Assembly: GCA_016806645.1 (NCBI GenBank)
Contig: JACSYO010000475.1
Coordinates: forward strand, 2,341,001-2,405,000
DNA length: 64,000 bases
Source: Ophiodon elongatus
Taxonomy: Eukaryota > Chordata > Actinopteri > Perciformes > Hexagrammidae
Direction: 5' to 3'
The notes beneath the pieces are model-generated. The model worked only from the letters and a program-made list of their open reading frames with translations. It made no database searches and was not told the DNA's origin. The position numbers and the translations under genes were made by a program. Shown one piece after another: positions 36,351-50,208 of the stretch. Numbering within the stretch: the first letter of the stretch is position 1; the number at the start of each line of letters is the position of its first letter.

Positions 36351-37884
36351 TGACACTAAATACGATTTGTGGCTGGTGGGCCGCTGCGTGTGCGCACTCC
36401 ACCAGCCAGCCGTCACTGGTATCAACACTACATTTTCAGAAACACACTGTTACGTAAGTCATACACTTTAGTCACTGAGAAGTCACTTCAAGTTGCTTCA
36501 ACCATAAATGATACAGTCTGCCCAGTAACAGGGAAGACCTTGTTAAGAAGCTCAAGAGCGTAGGTCTTGTTCTCCTAATCTGTACACTTCAACCTTCCAA
36601 CACAGCCGGAGCATTTCTGTTTTTCTACAAGACATGTTTCACACCAGCACTCCAATAGATGAGATAAAAAAGAAACAGTGGAAGAGGGGAATGAGCTACT
36701 GTAGGTGGTGCGCTTTGGTGTGACATGTTTCTCTACAGATCCTATTGAGGAGAGCAGGCGAGACTTGCTCGGCTCCCAGTGTGTGTGCGAGACAGGGCTG
36801 ACAGTAATACAAGCAGTATCTGGCACCCCCTCCCAGGGATCACATCCTTAAGACGGTTTCTCTTACTAATCCCCTCCTAATATGACTAATATTATGACAC
36901 TGCCATTAGCCAGAGCACTCTGAAGGCGCACACAGGGTGAAAACTACAGCCATGCACATGTGCATGAACACAAACCTAGTGTTTGGGTCGGTTTTAATAT
37001 GCAACGTTTAATACAAATAAACATGTTTTAATGCTGTTTGTAACTGAACACAACATGTATGGAGCTTTTACATTTGCTATTAGTTAGTTAGTATCGTATA
37101 GTTATTTTAAATATACTGTGCTGGCTTGGTCTTTTCAGGAGAAAACCATTTGGTGGACAGATAACGATGCCCAATATTTTTTGCCAGCAGCCACAGTTGT
37201 TCATTACAGAAATGTGTTGCTTAGCTGGATTTAGTGATAACCCTCAAGGCCGAGGAGACAAAGATATGTGTCAGTGCCGCCAGAAAACAGGACTTAATGA
37301 ACAAATGACATGAGGAAAAAGCAAAAGTGACTACAAAAAGATGATATCTACTGTGAGGAAAGGAACATCAGCAGTTTCTGTGAAGCACCAAAAAAAGAGG
37401 ATTTCACTCACAACCATTTATAATCATACAATTTTTTTAAGTATTTACATCTGTGTACAATTAAAATGACAAAGTCAGTAGATAACACAACATGCTCTCA
37501 GTTCGACTCAGGATAAGATTCAGGCTCTGTGGGAACGGCAGAGAGAGGCTCAGAATGCAGAGCAAAAATTCAAATTTTAAAGCCATGAATTACCAAAAGA
37601 CTGCTTTCAATTTGATTGAATCCAACTTTATTAGCATTCCGCCTGCCTTTATGTGATGAGGCTAAGCCGGCCTTGTGTCCTCCCCCGGACTGCAGCTGTG
37701 GCAGAAAAAGGCACAAATAGGAGCTTTATTTGTGATGCCGATGGCTTTAGGGCTTTTGGTCACAAGGAATTACATTGTCAATTATTTTTAGTCAATATGT
37801 TTTCTGCTCTTATCTCAAAAATAAATTATTTGGCTTTAACTTATTAAGAATGTCCTTACAAGTATGTGAAAATTAGACAGCAGC

Positions 37885-38125
37885 AGATTAAATCTATAGC
37901 CATGATAGTGGTATGCGTCTATAGATGGCAATGTTGGTCTGTTGGTCCACCACAGACAAAACATGACGAAATGCAACACTAAGTTGGTGAACACGGTAAA
38001 CATTATGCCTGCTAAACATCAGCATGTTAGCATTGTTATTGTTAGCATGGTGGCGTTAGGATTTAGCTCAAAGTGCCACTGTGCCTTAGTACATCTTCAA
38101 AGTCTTAGTCTTGTTTAAAGATTCC
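37885..38125 (+). repeat. Interspersed repeat family D, copy 1 (internally deleted)
   Basis: GGCAATGTTGGTCTGTTGGT at the left, then TGGTGAACACGGTAAACATT, CTGCTAAACATCAGCATG, TTAGCATTGTTATTGTTAGC and TTTAGCTCAAAGTGCCACTG, ending CAAAGTCTTAGTCTTGTTT. These match the two ends of a common teleost repeat whose reverse-oriented copy is at 62340-62790. Confidence 0.6.
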
Positions 38126-40420
38126 TGATTTGATTATGACTCTGCATGTTGATGTTTTTTTAACAAAACATATGGATGACTGTGATATGCATTTTACATA
38201 AAACTCAGGTAACAGTTTAAATTATGAGAACTAAGTGTTCATCAGTTAAATGTCATCACGAACATGCGACTATCAGTGAGACATCAGGTAAAATTGCACC
38301 ATCTGTATTTGTACACAGTAGGAATTAGTGGCAGACTGAGCTGTGAGTATATTTTATATTGTTTGTTTAGAGGTGGGAATATTCCGCACAATCTGCATAC
38401 CCCTGACTATACTGATAAGGCTCTAAAAGGACCTCCTAAACCCCCTTTCTGAGTATTGCTGTCGCGTGTCATCCAGACTGCACCTTATGCAGTAGAGAGC
38501 TGTCGGTGGTGCCGACCAGAGCAGAGGGATTCAATGAGGGAGCTGTCCGTGGTGCTGCAGGAACACACATCAGGATCCAAACATGTTAGCAGTGGTAGGT
38601 GTAGCCCACTTGGTGTGTTTGACATGAATTCTTCAGAATTCTTTGGATCACAATCATTTCTTACTAATGTTGTCACTCCACAACCCCCCATCTCCCTCTC
38701 CCCCCCCAAAAAAATGTGTTCAAAGCTGAGACTCCAGCTGACTTTAGCTGAGATCTAAAGAATCTCCTTGACATAGCCTGGTCCTTCTGTCTGTCCTCTC
38801 ACCCCCAAAGGTGTTTGGAAATGAGGAGATAATGCAGTGAAGCATGGTGTAGAGAAAATCTATCTGACGTGTAGTTGTTTGTTCATAGGAACAAAGAGGA
38901 GAGGGGAGGGCAACGGGTCGCTGCAAAGGAACTGCTACTGAAAAAACTCAAAGTAATTGTAGAAAGTGAGCACATTGAGGATTAACAAAAGATGGAGATT
39001 TGTGAAATAAGCTTTGTTTGCCTTCGTTTTGAGTTTCATGCAGTAGGATATCTGTAGAATGCATGAGATTGTAATAGTTTTTTGGGGGAACACAGTGTCT
39101 CCTTGTGTCACCCTAATTCAATTCAGACTTTAAAGCATCCTGTTTAAATATTCAACGACCCCTCTCCAACTTTCTCTCTCCCACTGTGAATGTGCGTTTG
39201 CTAGTGTAAGTGAGTGCATATGTGCATATATGCGCATGCATGTGTGAACTTGCAACTCATTAATAGATAATAACCCCGGCTGGACAGACCTGTGCTAATG
39301 CACTTGTTGTCCATCCCTCTTTTTCTTGTCTCTCCTTGTCCATCTTACCCGAATCAACCATAGCTCCAATGGACTTCAGAAAACTGTGACGACTGAAATG
39401 GGAGTTGGGGAAAGGGTTGATATGAGGATCCTGTGTGTGCGTACGTGTGTGGGTGTGTGCTTGTATGTGTGCGCAGGGTAAGCCTAAGGGGTAAGCTTTT
39501 AGAGGTCTGAGCAGAAGGGTGTGAGTGAGAAGGAGAGGACAGATTTGAGCAGTTATCTCTCCCAGCAGGCCTCCTGTCCTGCCTGCCCACATACCCACAA
39601 ACACACACACATACACAGACACACACACGCACACATCCACCACTCCCATCTGTAATCATGTTTTGCATGGCTCTCTCACACACATACACAGTCCAGTCCG
39701 AATGCACTATCACGAACAGCTCGAAGAGAACGCCAATGTGGACCGAGTCTGGCTACTCTGTATTTGTTGTACAGAACCAGCAAAATCTCTCCACTGTACC
39801 TCCTATTGCTCACCAGAAACCAGCCCTGAGCTTGAAGCAGAGAGAACATTGCCCGGGATTGTGAGGTTGATGCTATTTTTACAGCCAGTGTGATGAGGGG
39901 TGTGCTGGAAGAAAGCTCTGCTCTCTTCCCTTCCCAGATACTTTAATTAGAATGGCTGCAGTTCTTGCTGTCTCACCTGTCTCTTTGTTACCACAAAATG
40001 AATACATGTTAGGGAGATTCACATAAATGGATAAATGGATGGATAAATTGAGTGAGAATACAATTTGCAGTTGCTTTGTTTCTTGCAAAGCCAGATTTGC
40101 ACAGGGAGTCGGCGACTGTGTATGCATGTGTGTGTGTGTGTGTGTGTGCTTATGTGCATGGCACAGAGCGTTGCCGTTGGAGTGGAAATCAATGCAGGGA
40201 ATATAGTGGCAATTACTACAGCAGCCTGAAAGTGAACCTAGTGGAACAAACTAACTAATACATGAATAAATAAGCACAGTGAAATGGAGATGTGTATCTG
40301 TATATGTGTGTGCAGACTGGCCTGTAGATCTTGGATGGTCCTTTGCTGTGCCAGCCAATTAACGAAGTGTGTAAACCGAGCTCATTAAAGAAACACAGCA
40401 TGGCCACACACACTTTACAT

Positions 40421-40421
<1 letters not shown>

Positions 40422-40489
<68 letters not shown>
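40422..40489 (+). repeat. (CA)n microsatellite, about 34 units
   Basis: Uninterrupted CA run. Confidence 0.97.
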
Positions 40490-40491
<2 letters not shown>

Positions 40492-41384
40492 CTCAGTATC
40501 AAGCCAGACTCTCCTATTTCATGCATACCAAGGAAGTGAAAAAGTGAAAACCTTTTTTTTTTTTCTCAACACAGGTCTACTACAAAGTGTCTGCTTGTTT
40601 GTGGTTGCTATGTGTATGTCCTTTTTTGTGTCAGTGTGTGCATGTCTGTGTGAGTCTGTTTGGACAAGCTGTAAAAGATTGATTTAGAGTTTGTTGCTTT
40701 GAACCAACTGCCAAGTGATGCCTCACTAACCCTCTGTGTTCAGAGAACAAAAGCTTTTCAAGGTCCCCACCTACGAACCATTCCTCTCTCTTTCTCTGTC
40801 TGCCTTTCTCTCTCCATGTCCCGGTGCCTCTCAGCTTTTTTTTTTTTGCCTTACACTCATCTATTTCAATCTGGGTGCTCCCTTTCTCAGACTCTGCCCC
40901 TCTGCTTGCAAGTGGCAGTAGAGAGCAGCACAAATATAAGCTCTTCATTTGCTAAACTGCATTATAATGTTGAGTCATGGAGATGCTGTTTGTTGATATC
41001 GTGGTATCTATGCTGAATGCGACTGTGAAAGACAAGCAGCCAGAGGACTTAAGTGAACATATTTTCTCTTACTGCGCTTAATAACCACGATTCATGGAAC
41101 TGTGTGGACTATTATTAGTCACCCAAATGGGTCTGGGTGTTGAAAGACATGCCTGTCTCTTGTTTCCTGCACTGCACATGTCTTAATTTAAATCAACTCA
41201 ATTTACTTTAAATCAGTTAAAATGATTTATTGACATTAATGTTAATGCAGAGTGTTTCCAAGCTTCAAAATGAGATCGCAATTATAGATAATGTGTATAA
41301 AATATTACATTTCAAACATTGAACCATAGCAATTTTGCTAATCTACCCATCTATTATTCTTTTGCGTCAGTAAAGTGAAAAATA

Positions 41385-41505
41385 CAAAATATTTGCAGTT
41401 TATGGCTCGTCTCTGCTTCATATTATTGTTAATTGAATACCTTTGGGGTTTTGTTTATTGGTCAGAACAAAGATATAGAGATCAGTTTCAGCTCTAGTAA
41501 CTTGC
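41385..41505 (-). repeat. Interspersed repeat family B, fragment
   Basis: TACCTTTGGGGTTTTGTTTA, TTGGTCAGAACAAAGATAT and TTCAGCTCT are degenerate matches to the middle and end of the family. Confidence 0.35.
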
Positions 41506-42454
41506 AATACATATGCCTTTCTTTTATGTGTTAACGGTGGAATATCTAAATTTAATTTGATTTCTCTTTGTTCCCACAACAACCCAACAAATGTTATGTA
41601 AAGGGTTTACATACATGTAGATACACAGAAGTATAAGTTAATACAGAAGACAAATGCATAATTTAGTTAAACCTCTTGCAAAGTGATGTGTGAGTGTGTG
41701 TGTGTTGGTGAATGGGGGCATAGCGTGGGTCTGTGTGCATGTTTTGTTTTTTTGTGTGTGTAGAAAGGCTGATAATGTGCTGAGCGGCGGATTTTGAGGA
41801 TTGGGAAATTAATCTGCTGTGTCCAAATTGTGTCACAAATTCTCGTTGGTTATGCAATCTAGTGCAGCCAGTTATACCTTTGATGCAAAATACTGTATAA
41901 CCCTCTTGATTACTCTGTAAAACTAAAACAAGCATTTCTTTGATTTTCTTCAGCCTCATTTTGGAGATAAGCCTTAACTGGTTAACCTCACACTGCATTC
42001 AGAGGAATAAAACAATTCTGAAGCACACATTTACAACAAAGACGTGGACAGCCAACCCGAAAAGCTAAATCCTCATCCAACAGATGAGAGATTTAAGTAC
42101 AAGCCACATCCTATATTGCTAAAGGGGAATCTAAGAATTGTGTCATTTTGAAAAGCCTGACTGCAAACTGGTAATCAAAGACCCAAGAGCAAATCCTCCC
42201 CTGAGGCAAACATTATGTATTCACATACACTTATGCAGCAGTATAGCCTGCGGGCCACCCATGGCTCCAACTGTACCCGACACACAGCAGGACTGATGAG
42301 GGCGCTACAGAAGATGACGTGTTCAAACCGTTTCTTCAAGATATGGAGGTTCAAATATAGGCTGCATGCCCTGACTGCACTTATGTGCTTTGTCCATTTA
42401 TCCATCCATCCGTCCATTTCCAGTTCACTTTCCGTTGAACCCTGTGCAACACGA

Positions 42455-42710
42455 CAGTAGGAGTTGCCAGATTGGAGGGCTGCAGGGCTTGGTGCGATGC
42501 CAGTAAAGCCAGGTGGTGGGAATCTGTTGGAGATTAAACTGCTTGGTGACCAGCTACCCGGCTCACCCTGGCCCTAACAGACGTGGCACCCCTGGCTGAT
42601 TGACCCATGTGGCAGGTGTCGTGGGTACGGGTGGCAGGTCAAAGCCTGCCCTTATCTCCCTTCTCCCGGCTGGGGAGAGCTGTGAATCTGGGAGGTTGTT
42701 TGGTGATAAT
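42455..42710. other. GC-rich block without coding potential
   Basis: A roughly 250-base GC-rich island (GCCAGGTGGTGGGAA, CACCCTGGCCCTAACAGACG, TGGCACCCCTGGCTGATTG, CTTCTCCCGGCTGGGGAGAG) in AT-rich DNA. CpG is modest, there are no splice-bounded frames and I do not recognise it. It may be a SINE-like or retroelement fragment. Confidence 0.4.
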
Positions 42711-42819
42711 AATGATTAACACTTGCCATCATGCCATGCCACATTAAAGCGACCTTACTAGACTAGAAGTCTAATTGTAATCCTATTTAAAGACTTGAGG
42801 ATATTGGACAATTTGGTTA

Positions 42820-43000
42820 GATGATGAGATTGGCGCTATTATCATATCTATACAGTAAATATGAAGCTACAGCCAGCAGGCAGTTAGCTTAGCTTAGCAC
42901 AAAGATTGTAAAACGGAAAAACAGCTAGCCCGCCTGCAGTCCCTCTACAGGTCTCCAATTCACAAGTGTAAAAATGACATCTTGTGGTGTAAGGGGTGGG
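42820..43000 (+). repeat. Teleost interspersed repeat (gcttagcttagca type)
   Basis: ATGAAGCTACAGCCAGCAGG, CAGTTAGCTTAGCTTAGCAC, AAAGATTGTAAAACGGAAAA and ACAGCTAGCCCGCCTG are an ordered match, from memory, to a very common fish repeat. Confidence 0.55.
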
Positions 43001-43926
43001 GGTTGTGTGCCGGATTATTTCTTGGCTTTGTGGACTCTGCTGCAACCTCACAGTAACGACGATCAGCTTAAGCTTCACATTTAAAGGACGGAGAGAGGTA
43101 TCAAGCTTCTTCTTGTGGTATCAAATCGCATCTGACTCTCGGAAAGAAAACAAATAAGTACATGCCCAAATATCCCCCCTGCCAAAGGCCCCGCTTGAGT
43201 CTGAGCTAAAGGAGTTTATGGGCAACCCGCATGATTTCATCTGATTTTGTGCGGAATCCGACCCGGTGGCACCAATGACAAACATTAAGAAATAACTATA
43301 TGGAAAAAGCCAATCTTTTCGCCGATGGTTTTGTTGACTTCTGTAGTTAATATAGAGTCATCAGTATTAAATTGAGACTTTTAACTTTTGACGTTTAATA
43401 ACCAGGTAAAAGTTCCTCACAGTGACTTTAATAACAGAGGTTTTATCACGTGAGGTAGCTAGTAAGTAGTACGTCATTTTGCCCAGTAGCTTGAAGCTTA
43501 ACTAGCTACAGTTTCAAATTACTGTAGCTTTGCAAACACTGGACATAAGTTGCATGTGCTGCACTGGTGAATTGTTCAATTTGAACATAATTCATAGAGA
43601 TACTTGGTTGTTTTTTCACTAATGATGGAATCACATGATGTGATGAGAATGTGGTTTAAACGGGGCCTAAAGTAAGGACCCTATTCTATGTTTATGAATA
43701 TAAATTAAAACCACAAATACTCCAATGAATATATTCATGCTCCATCACACAATTTCAACACTTTGCTAATATTGTCTCATGAGCACAAAGTTCGATTGAG
43801 AAAAAAGGGAATCTGAATGAGTGATCTTCAAAAGAAACGGAAGTAACCTATTTTTCTCTGTAGCTAATAGGTTTTTATTCAAAGTCTATCAATTTGTCCC
43901 TGTGCTCGATCTCCCCCCCACCCCCC

Positions 43927-43948
43927 TCTCTCTCTCTCTCTCTCTCTT
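43927..43948 (+). repeat. (CT)n microsatellite
   Basis: Short CT run after a C-rich stretch. Confidence 0.85.
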
Positions 43949-44226
43949 GCTCTTGCTCTGGAGTGCAGTATCAAATCTATGCAAGTCACTGGGGAGTTGT
44001 AGACCTTTACCTGCTCTGGTCTGGCTGTGTTAAAGGTCAGATATGAAAGGATCCCACACTCTGGTCTCAGATGTCAACACTGCCCGCCTCCCACAGCCTG
44101 GATTAAGAGGCGAGGAGACGATGGCTGCCAGGAAGTCATTTGTCCTCCAGCCTGTCAGTAACAGTCTGTATCTCTGTCAGGGGTGGAGTGTGTGTGTTTG
44201 TGTGTTTGAGAGGGATAGAGATAGAG

Positions 44227-44255
44227 AGATATATGTATATATATATATATATATT

Positions 44256-44288
<33 letters not shown>
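44227..44288 (+). repeat. (AT)n then (AG)n compound microsatellite
   Basis: An AT/GTAT run followed by about 16 AG units. Confidence 0.95.
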
Positions 44289-44290
<2 letters not shown>

Positions 44291-44546
44291 CAGGTGTATG
44301 AATGTGTGTTTATAATATCAATATCCCACTGATCCTCTTCTCCCTGCTGTGTGTTTCTGCATATCTCTGATTGCCAGATGTGTTTATTGAGTGTGTGTAT
44401 GTGTGCACGGATTTATATTTGTGTAGGTGTGTGTGCTACGGCCAGGTGTATGTCTGAGTCTCTCAATCGCAGTGAGAGATCTCTGTGTTGACAGGACTGA
44501 TGCTGTTCATTTTGGAAATATGCTGCCAGGGTCGATGGGACACTGG

Positions 44547-44548
<2 letters not shown>

Positions 44549-44615
<67 letters not shown>
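44549..44615 (+). repeat. (GT)n microsatellite, about 33 units
   Basis: Uninterrupted GT run. Confidence 0.97.
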
Positions 44616-44616
<1 letters not shown>

Positions 44617-47600
44617 CGAGCCGTACATCTGAATTGCTGTCACACCCAGAAGACCGCAGTCTGTAATCAGGCATAATCAGGTGGTGTGAATGGGCATGTG
44701 TGCATGTACTGTATGTGTAAATGTGTGTTATTCGGGAGAAGCTCAGGTTTAATTATGGACCCACCCCCTCCCCTCCCCACCCCCCCACACACACACTCTC
44801 GTAAGCTGTGTAAAAAATTGCATCCAAACATTTTAACAGACTGCTCTTGTAATTCTTACACCTCTGTGACCACTTAATTGTTTGTCTACTGTTGTTTTTG
44901 ATGTAGCCTTGTCTGTGAGATAGCACCCTACAGCTAGCTACAGCTGCTAGATAGTAAAACCAGTGAGGGGGCAAATGCAACACTATCATTTATTGGCACC
45001 ACAGGGAATTCCTTTAGGTGTCTGTGTCTAACTTGGGTCCTTAGGCACAAACACAACACATATGGTGTTGTGGGAAAAAAAAAAGATTTATCTCTTTAAC
45101 CCATTAAAAGCCACCTCTCTTTTAAGTAAGGGTTTGCCTAATTTAAAATAAATACTATTTATGATCGTCAGATTGCAATAATACTTTAGACTTTTTTAGA
45201 GCTATGTATATGTATCATCAGCCACACATAAATGAAAATGGCCTGTGAATGTGTCTACCTTTCGTTCATCAATGATATACATTGTATGTCATGGTGACTT
45301 GTTTTATGACTTATGTTGTTGGCTATTTATGTTTCAATTTTTCTCAAAATACACAAAGTGAGTCCATTCCAGTGTCTGGATCCTCTCTATTCATGACACT
45401 TCAGTTCCACAGTCTATACAACAGTCTTCGATCCAGACAACTGTCAAACTAAGTAAAGTAAAACAATCCATAATGTCATATAAAAACTGTAACCTACAAC
45501 TTGGAAAGAAAATGAAATATAAATTGCTTTACTTTGGCGTTAAATTTAGAGGTATTGACAACGTCATAATGAACTTGTTGGCAATACTTTGCATGATATT
45601 GGATGTAAAGTTTTCAGACTGCTTTAAATGTTTGGGAGACACCATATATTTTTTTGTTCCAGTTCAGCTGTCTATATTTCTGCAACTTTTATTTGTGCTT
45701 GTAGTCAATCAAAAGTCTACATGGTGCTTGCATCCTGCAGGCCGAACAGTGGGTGGTTAAAGTTTAAATTCATACTCTCTTTTATATATCCTAGGATTCC
45801 CCATGTAATGCATTCACTGAACTGAAGATGAGGTTTCAAACAGCCATGTTGGCAACAGTTTTTACTTTGTGTTTTGTGTTAGCTGACATTAGTGATGATA
45901 ATCCATCCTCTCTTTTTCCCTTTCTCTCTATTCTCTATTTCTGTAACACACTGCATGCACCAGATAATTTTCAAAGGTTTTTTAACCTGGCTTGAACAAT
46001 TCATCCTCTTCCGCCTCCGAGTAAAACAGCTTATATGATTGACTTAAAAAAATCATGTTTGAAGTCTGCTTTAAAATGTAGGGCTTTAAATGTAGGGCTG
46101 TTTGACACCACAAGTCTTTGATGAAACATAACTGTGACCTGCATCACAAGCTGAGAAATAACTAGTTGCTTGAATTACCACACATATCACAACAATACAA
46201 TGTTAAACTAAGACGCAAGTGTATCTTTTGGTCTTCAAACGGATTTCTGAGCTATCTATAGGCGAGAGACTCAATGCTTTAAACATTCTGCAAATCAATC
46301 CATGCAAATTTGATTAAAAGGATTTGAAAACAAATATTTGAATAAGAGGGGTTGTGTATGTCAAGCGTGAAGACGGATGACATGAATACATTACGGATGT
46401 GGGGATTAGCGCGTTTCAAATAGCCTGTGATGTTTGAGAATTATAGATTTATTTGTTCATCCAATTTGCAGATGCTGAGGTGACAGCTCAGTCACTTACA
46501 AGAGGTGTCATACTGACATGTGTTAATATATTCAGTGACTGAAGATGACCTCATATAGCTGTGTGTGTGTGCTTATTTAGGATAAAGCACAATGTGTATC
46601 TCATTATCTTTGAATTGTTTTGGGGGAAAAATGCTGTCATTTTGCATATTATTAGTGTACGCGTGTGTTTGGGTTCATACAACTTGCCAGTATGAGTTTG
46701 TATGAGTTACACACGTCAAGTGTCTAAACCCTGGAGAGTAGAAGCTGTCATGGGATTGCAGAAGTGAAGGGAGGAGGGATAGAGGGATCTAGTAAAGGTA
46801 GAGAGAAAGAAACATATAAGGAGAGAAATCCCAAGTGAGGAAGCAGCCTGTTCATTAGCAGCATAGGAACGTGTGAGTGTGTGTGCATGTGAGTGTGTAC
46901 ACTGAGCAGCAGGATGCTAACTAGGACACATTTCCCAGCATGAAGCAAAGCCAGATTTTGAACAAGATCTCAGTATTTTTTTGTCAATTTTTTTTTTTAC
47001 CTCTGCATGAACTGCTGTGTGTGATGCATTCCTCAGCATATCAGCAAGCAGATCTACCTCACTACTGAAGTGCTGCGTTGCTTTAAAGTGAGTACACAGC
47101 TTATGCACTTTGAGTTACTCGGCTACATTACTGGGTTGCCAATTAGACAATTTCTTGATAAAAATGTGAGTGTTTCAATCTCAGGAAATAAAGTGCAGGG
47201 TGAAAGAGACTCAAGTACAACCTGACAGCCATTTGCTTTTTTTTCCAACCCCTCTTCCCGCCGCCAGTCCTTAAAATGTCGAACTCCTTACTTTTCCCAC
47301 TGAATATTACATGCCTTCTTCTCCCTGGTATGTTGTATTCGGCCCGGCATTTTTTCCCTTTGTATTTACGTTTTTAAAGCCAGCAATTGTTTTAGCTGTC
47401 TGCTGGTTCTGAGCAGGACTTCTAAAGGAAAAAAACTCTTATGTATTCATAAGACAGACATACCAACCTCAGATTGTTCCAAATTGCATTCATGTTCTTG
47501 GCTACCCGTGTTTCTGTGACAGATTATAAATTTAAGATTGAATTAGACTCAAGGAATGGAATCACGAACAGAGAAACATAAGGATGACTGTCTGTCTGTC

Positions 47601-48374
47601 TGTGTGTGCGACCGTGCGTGTGTGTGTGCATCCATGATAGTGCGAGGGAGAGATGTGTTCCATTTGAGGAGACCAGTTTTCTGTGATCACAATTCTGATA
47701 AGAATTGTAGGAAACCACACTCACAACAAGCCACCCTGGAATACCAACTAGACACACACAGGCTCTCTCTCTGTCTTTCTTCATGACATACACACATTCA
47801 GATGCATACACACTCAGACACACACTCAAAGGCAGAAACACACACGTGGCAGTGAATGCGTATCCATGTTTCCTCTTCCTCTACATGCAGCTCTTAAATT
47901 TGATTAGGTGACTTTGTAAATATTTTCTCGTTGTGCATATATAACGCATCCATGGAGACAAAGGCATGCCTGTGGATCTGTGAGTGTGTGTTTGTGTTTT
48001 GCAGGAACACGGACGCATGAGGCCAAGCAGTATAAATGATTTACTCAACTTACAGTGACAGCACAGGAAAATGTCTGCCCAGATTAACAGGATGTAGAAA
48101 ACCACATCACTCTAAAACTCAGATGCAGAAACAATCACACTCTCTCTATGCCAGCTTGTTTCTGACTCTAATTGGCAGAGAGCAGAGTTTAATGCGACTA
48201 TAATGACTATACTTTTATAATAAAAATGTATCACTGAACATGTGAAAACAATGTAACAATGTAAAAGGGGTTACTCCTAATGGACCTGAGGTTTATATTG
48301 AGTTCCAGCTCATTGTTCAGCTGTGTAATGTTTGGTTCACTCTCACCGCTTGCATAACATCATTTTCAGCCGCA

Positions 48375-48740
48375 AGATGCAGTTGTTTTCAATAAAAAAA
48401 GGTCTCAAGTAAAAACCCACTGTACACTTACTCAGCACCAAACAGCAGACAGAAACAGTTAGCGACTAGGTGGTGAACAAAGTGGAGCGTTTAGCAGCTA
48501 AGGAGCCAGATATTTTCCCATGGAGTTGGTAGAGACCAAAAACAGAGTCAAGAGTAAACATGGACTCAAGAGTCTGAACTTAAGTGGAGAGAAACATGGC
48601 TCCAAATGAATGGTAATGTTGCTCCATACCAGCTGGATGTGTAAATAGGCAATGGTATGCTAACAAATTTGCAAATCAATTTAAAAGGATAAAAGTATTG
48701 ATGATGTGTCGATGCTGTGTTCACAACGTGTTCCTGCAGG
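48375..48740 (+). repeat. Interspersed repeat family A, copy 3
   Basis: CAGCACCAAACAGCAGACAG, AACAGTTAGCGACTAGGTGG, TGAACAAAGTGGAGCGTTTA, GCAGCTAAGGAGCCAGATAT, TGGATGTGTAAATAGGCAAT and the tail TGTGTTCACAACGTGTTCC. This is the best-preserved copy in the window. Confidence 0.65.
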
Positions 48741-49096
48741 TTTAAGAAAGATATTAATGGATAAAAGCATTACATTAGTCTTAGACCTAAGCTTTCCTTT
48801 CGGGGAAAAAAAATTCTCATTTGAAAATGTTCAAGAGTAGATTGGACCAGCTTCAAGAACGTCTTTTCTGTCTCTTTCCTCTCCATGAGTGAGACGGAAA
48901 CAAAAAAGAGACACAATTTCACCCATCAGAAAAACTAAACTCTCTTGTTTGTCCGTCTGTCTGCCTCAGAATCTCGCCAGCCCAGCTGCTGATATGTCTG
49001 CCCCAGTGGCTTCAGCTCTCCATTACCATGTCGAGTGGAGAGATGTTTGTAGAAGTAGCTCACCCTGATCTGTTGGTAATAACGTTGGAGTTTTGC

Positions 49097-49137
49097 TGTG
49101 TGTGTGTGTGTGTCTGTGTGTGTGTGTGTGTGTGTGC
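49097..49137 (+). repeat. (GT)n microsatellite
   Basis: GT run with one CT interruption. Confidence 0.95.
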
Positions 49138-49408
49138 CAAATCTCCACATCTGCCAGACTGTTAAAGGGTCCTGCTGAGTTTAATCTGCAAGGACAGGAT
49201 GTATTGTGATTAAGTGTTTACATACAAACCTGTCGGTTCCTGTATGAGCCTGTACAGAAATGCAAACCGGGATGATGACAAAAGCACCATGCTCCCCATT
49301 CACGAACACAAACACACATACAGTTATAAATATTCTAATTGAATATGCTACTTGTATTTTTTGTTACTTCAGACTATGAGAAATGATACGTGAGAAAATG
49401 GTTTCGCA

Positions 49409-49412
<4 letters not shown>

Positions 49413-49450
<38 letters not shown>

Positions 49451-49453
49451 TGT
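49413..49453 (+). repeat. (GT)n microsatellite
   Basis: GT run. A CA array of opposite sense begins 79 bases later. Confidence 0.95.
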
Positions 49454-49530
49454 AACTGGAGCCCATCTGTTGTTGTGTATGCTGATATGGCAGCTGCATC
49501 TGTGGGGAGCTGACTAGCACATTAGGAGAG

Positions 49531-49531
<1 letters not shown>

Positions 49532-49601
<70 letters not shown>

Positions 49602-49603
49602 AC
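49532..49603 (+). repeat. (CA)n microsatellite, about 35 units
   Basis: CA run with a single TA step near the right end. It is the inverted partner of the 49.4-kb GT run. Confidence 0.97.
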
Positions 49604-49940
49604 TGAACCTGCACATTCTGGACAGCTAACAGTTCATTTGACACTGTAATTACAGCCAGTGATCATGGTCTATTCATCAACCCTCTTCCTCAGGGCGTCA
49701 ACTGACCTCCAACAATATCATCATGAGACAGAGGGATGGAGGGAGGGAGTGGAAGCGGAGGGATGAAGGGACCGGGGGAAGAGAGGTGCGGGGATGGAGA
49801 AATGGAGAGAAGAAAAAGGGCAGGCGAAAAAAGAAATGGGTTGCAGGCAAATATGAGAGAAAGTGATATAGAGATTGGTAGGGTACATGTTTATGGACCT
49901 GGAGGTGTGTTTGTTGGGGATTGATTCATTCATAAGTCTG

Positions 49941-49942
<2 letters not shown>

Positions 49943-49977
<35 letters not shown>
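49943..49977 (+). repeat. (GT)n microsatellite
   Basis: Uninterrupted GT run. Confidence 0.95.
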
Positions 49978-49979
<2 letters not shown>

Positions 49980-50098
49980 AGGCAGTTCACCTTCCACCAC
50001 AGTCTCTTGTGTTGACCTTACCTGCTGCTTCACTGTGCATCATTAGGATGAGTTATACAGCATTATTGCTCTGCTGCTATCTATGGATGCTGGTTAAA

Positions 50099-50142
50099 CA
50101 CACACACACCCACACCCACACACACACCCACACCCACACCCA

Positions 50143-50208
<66 letters not shown>

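Noticed and set aside
39260..39713. Overlapping 129- and 119-codon minus-strand frames
   Set aside because: Both translate interrupted CA/GT repeats.
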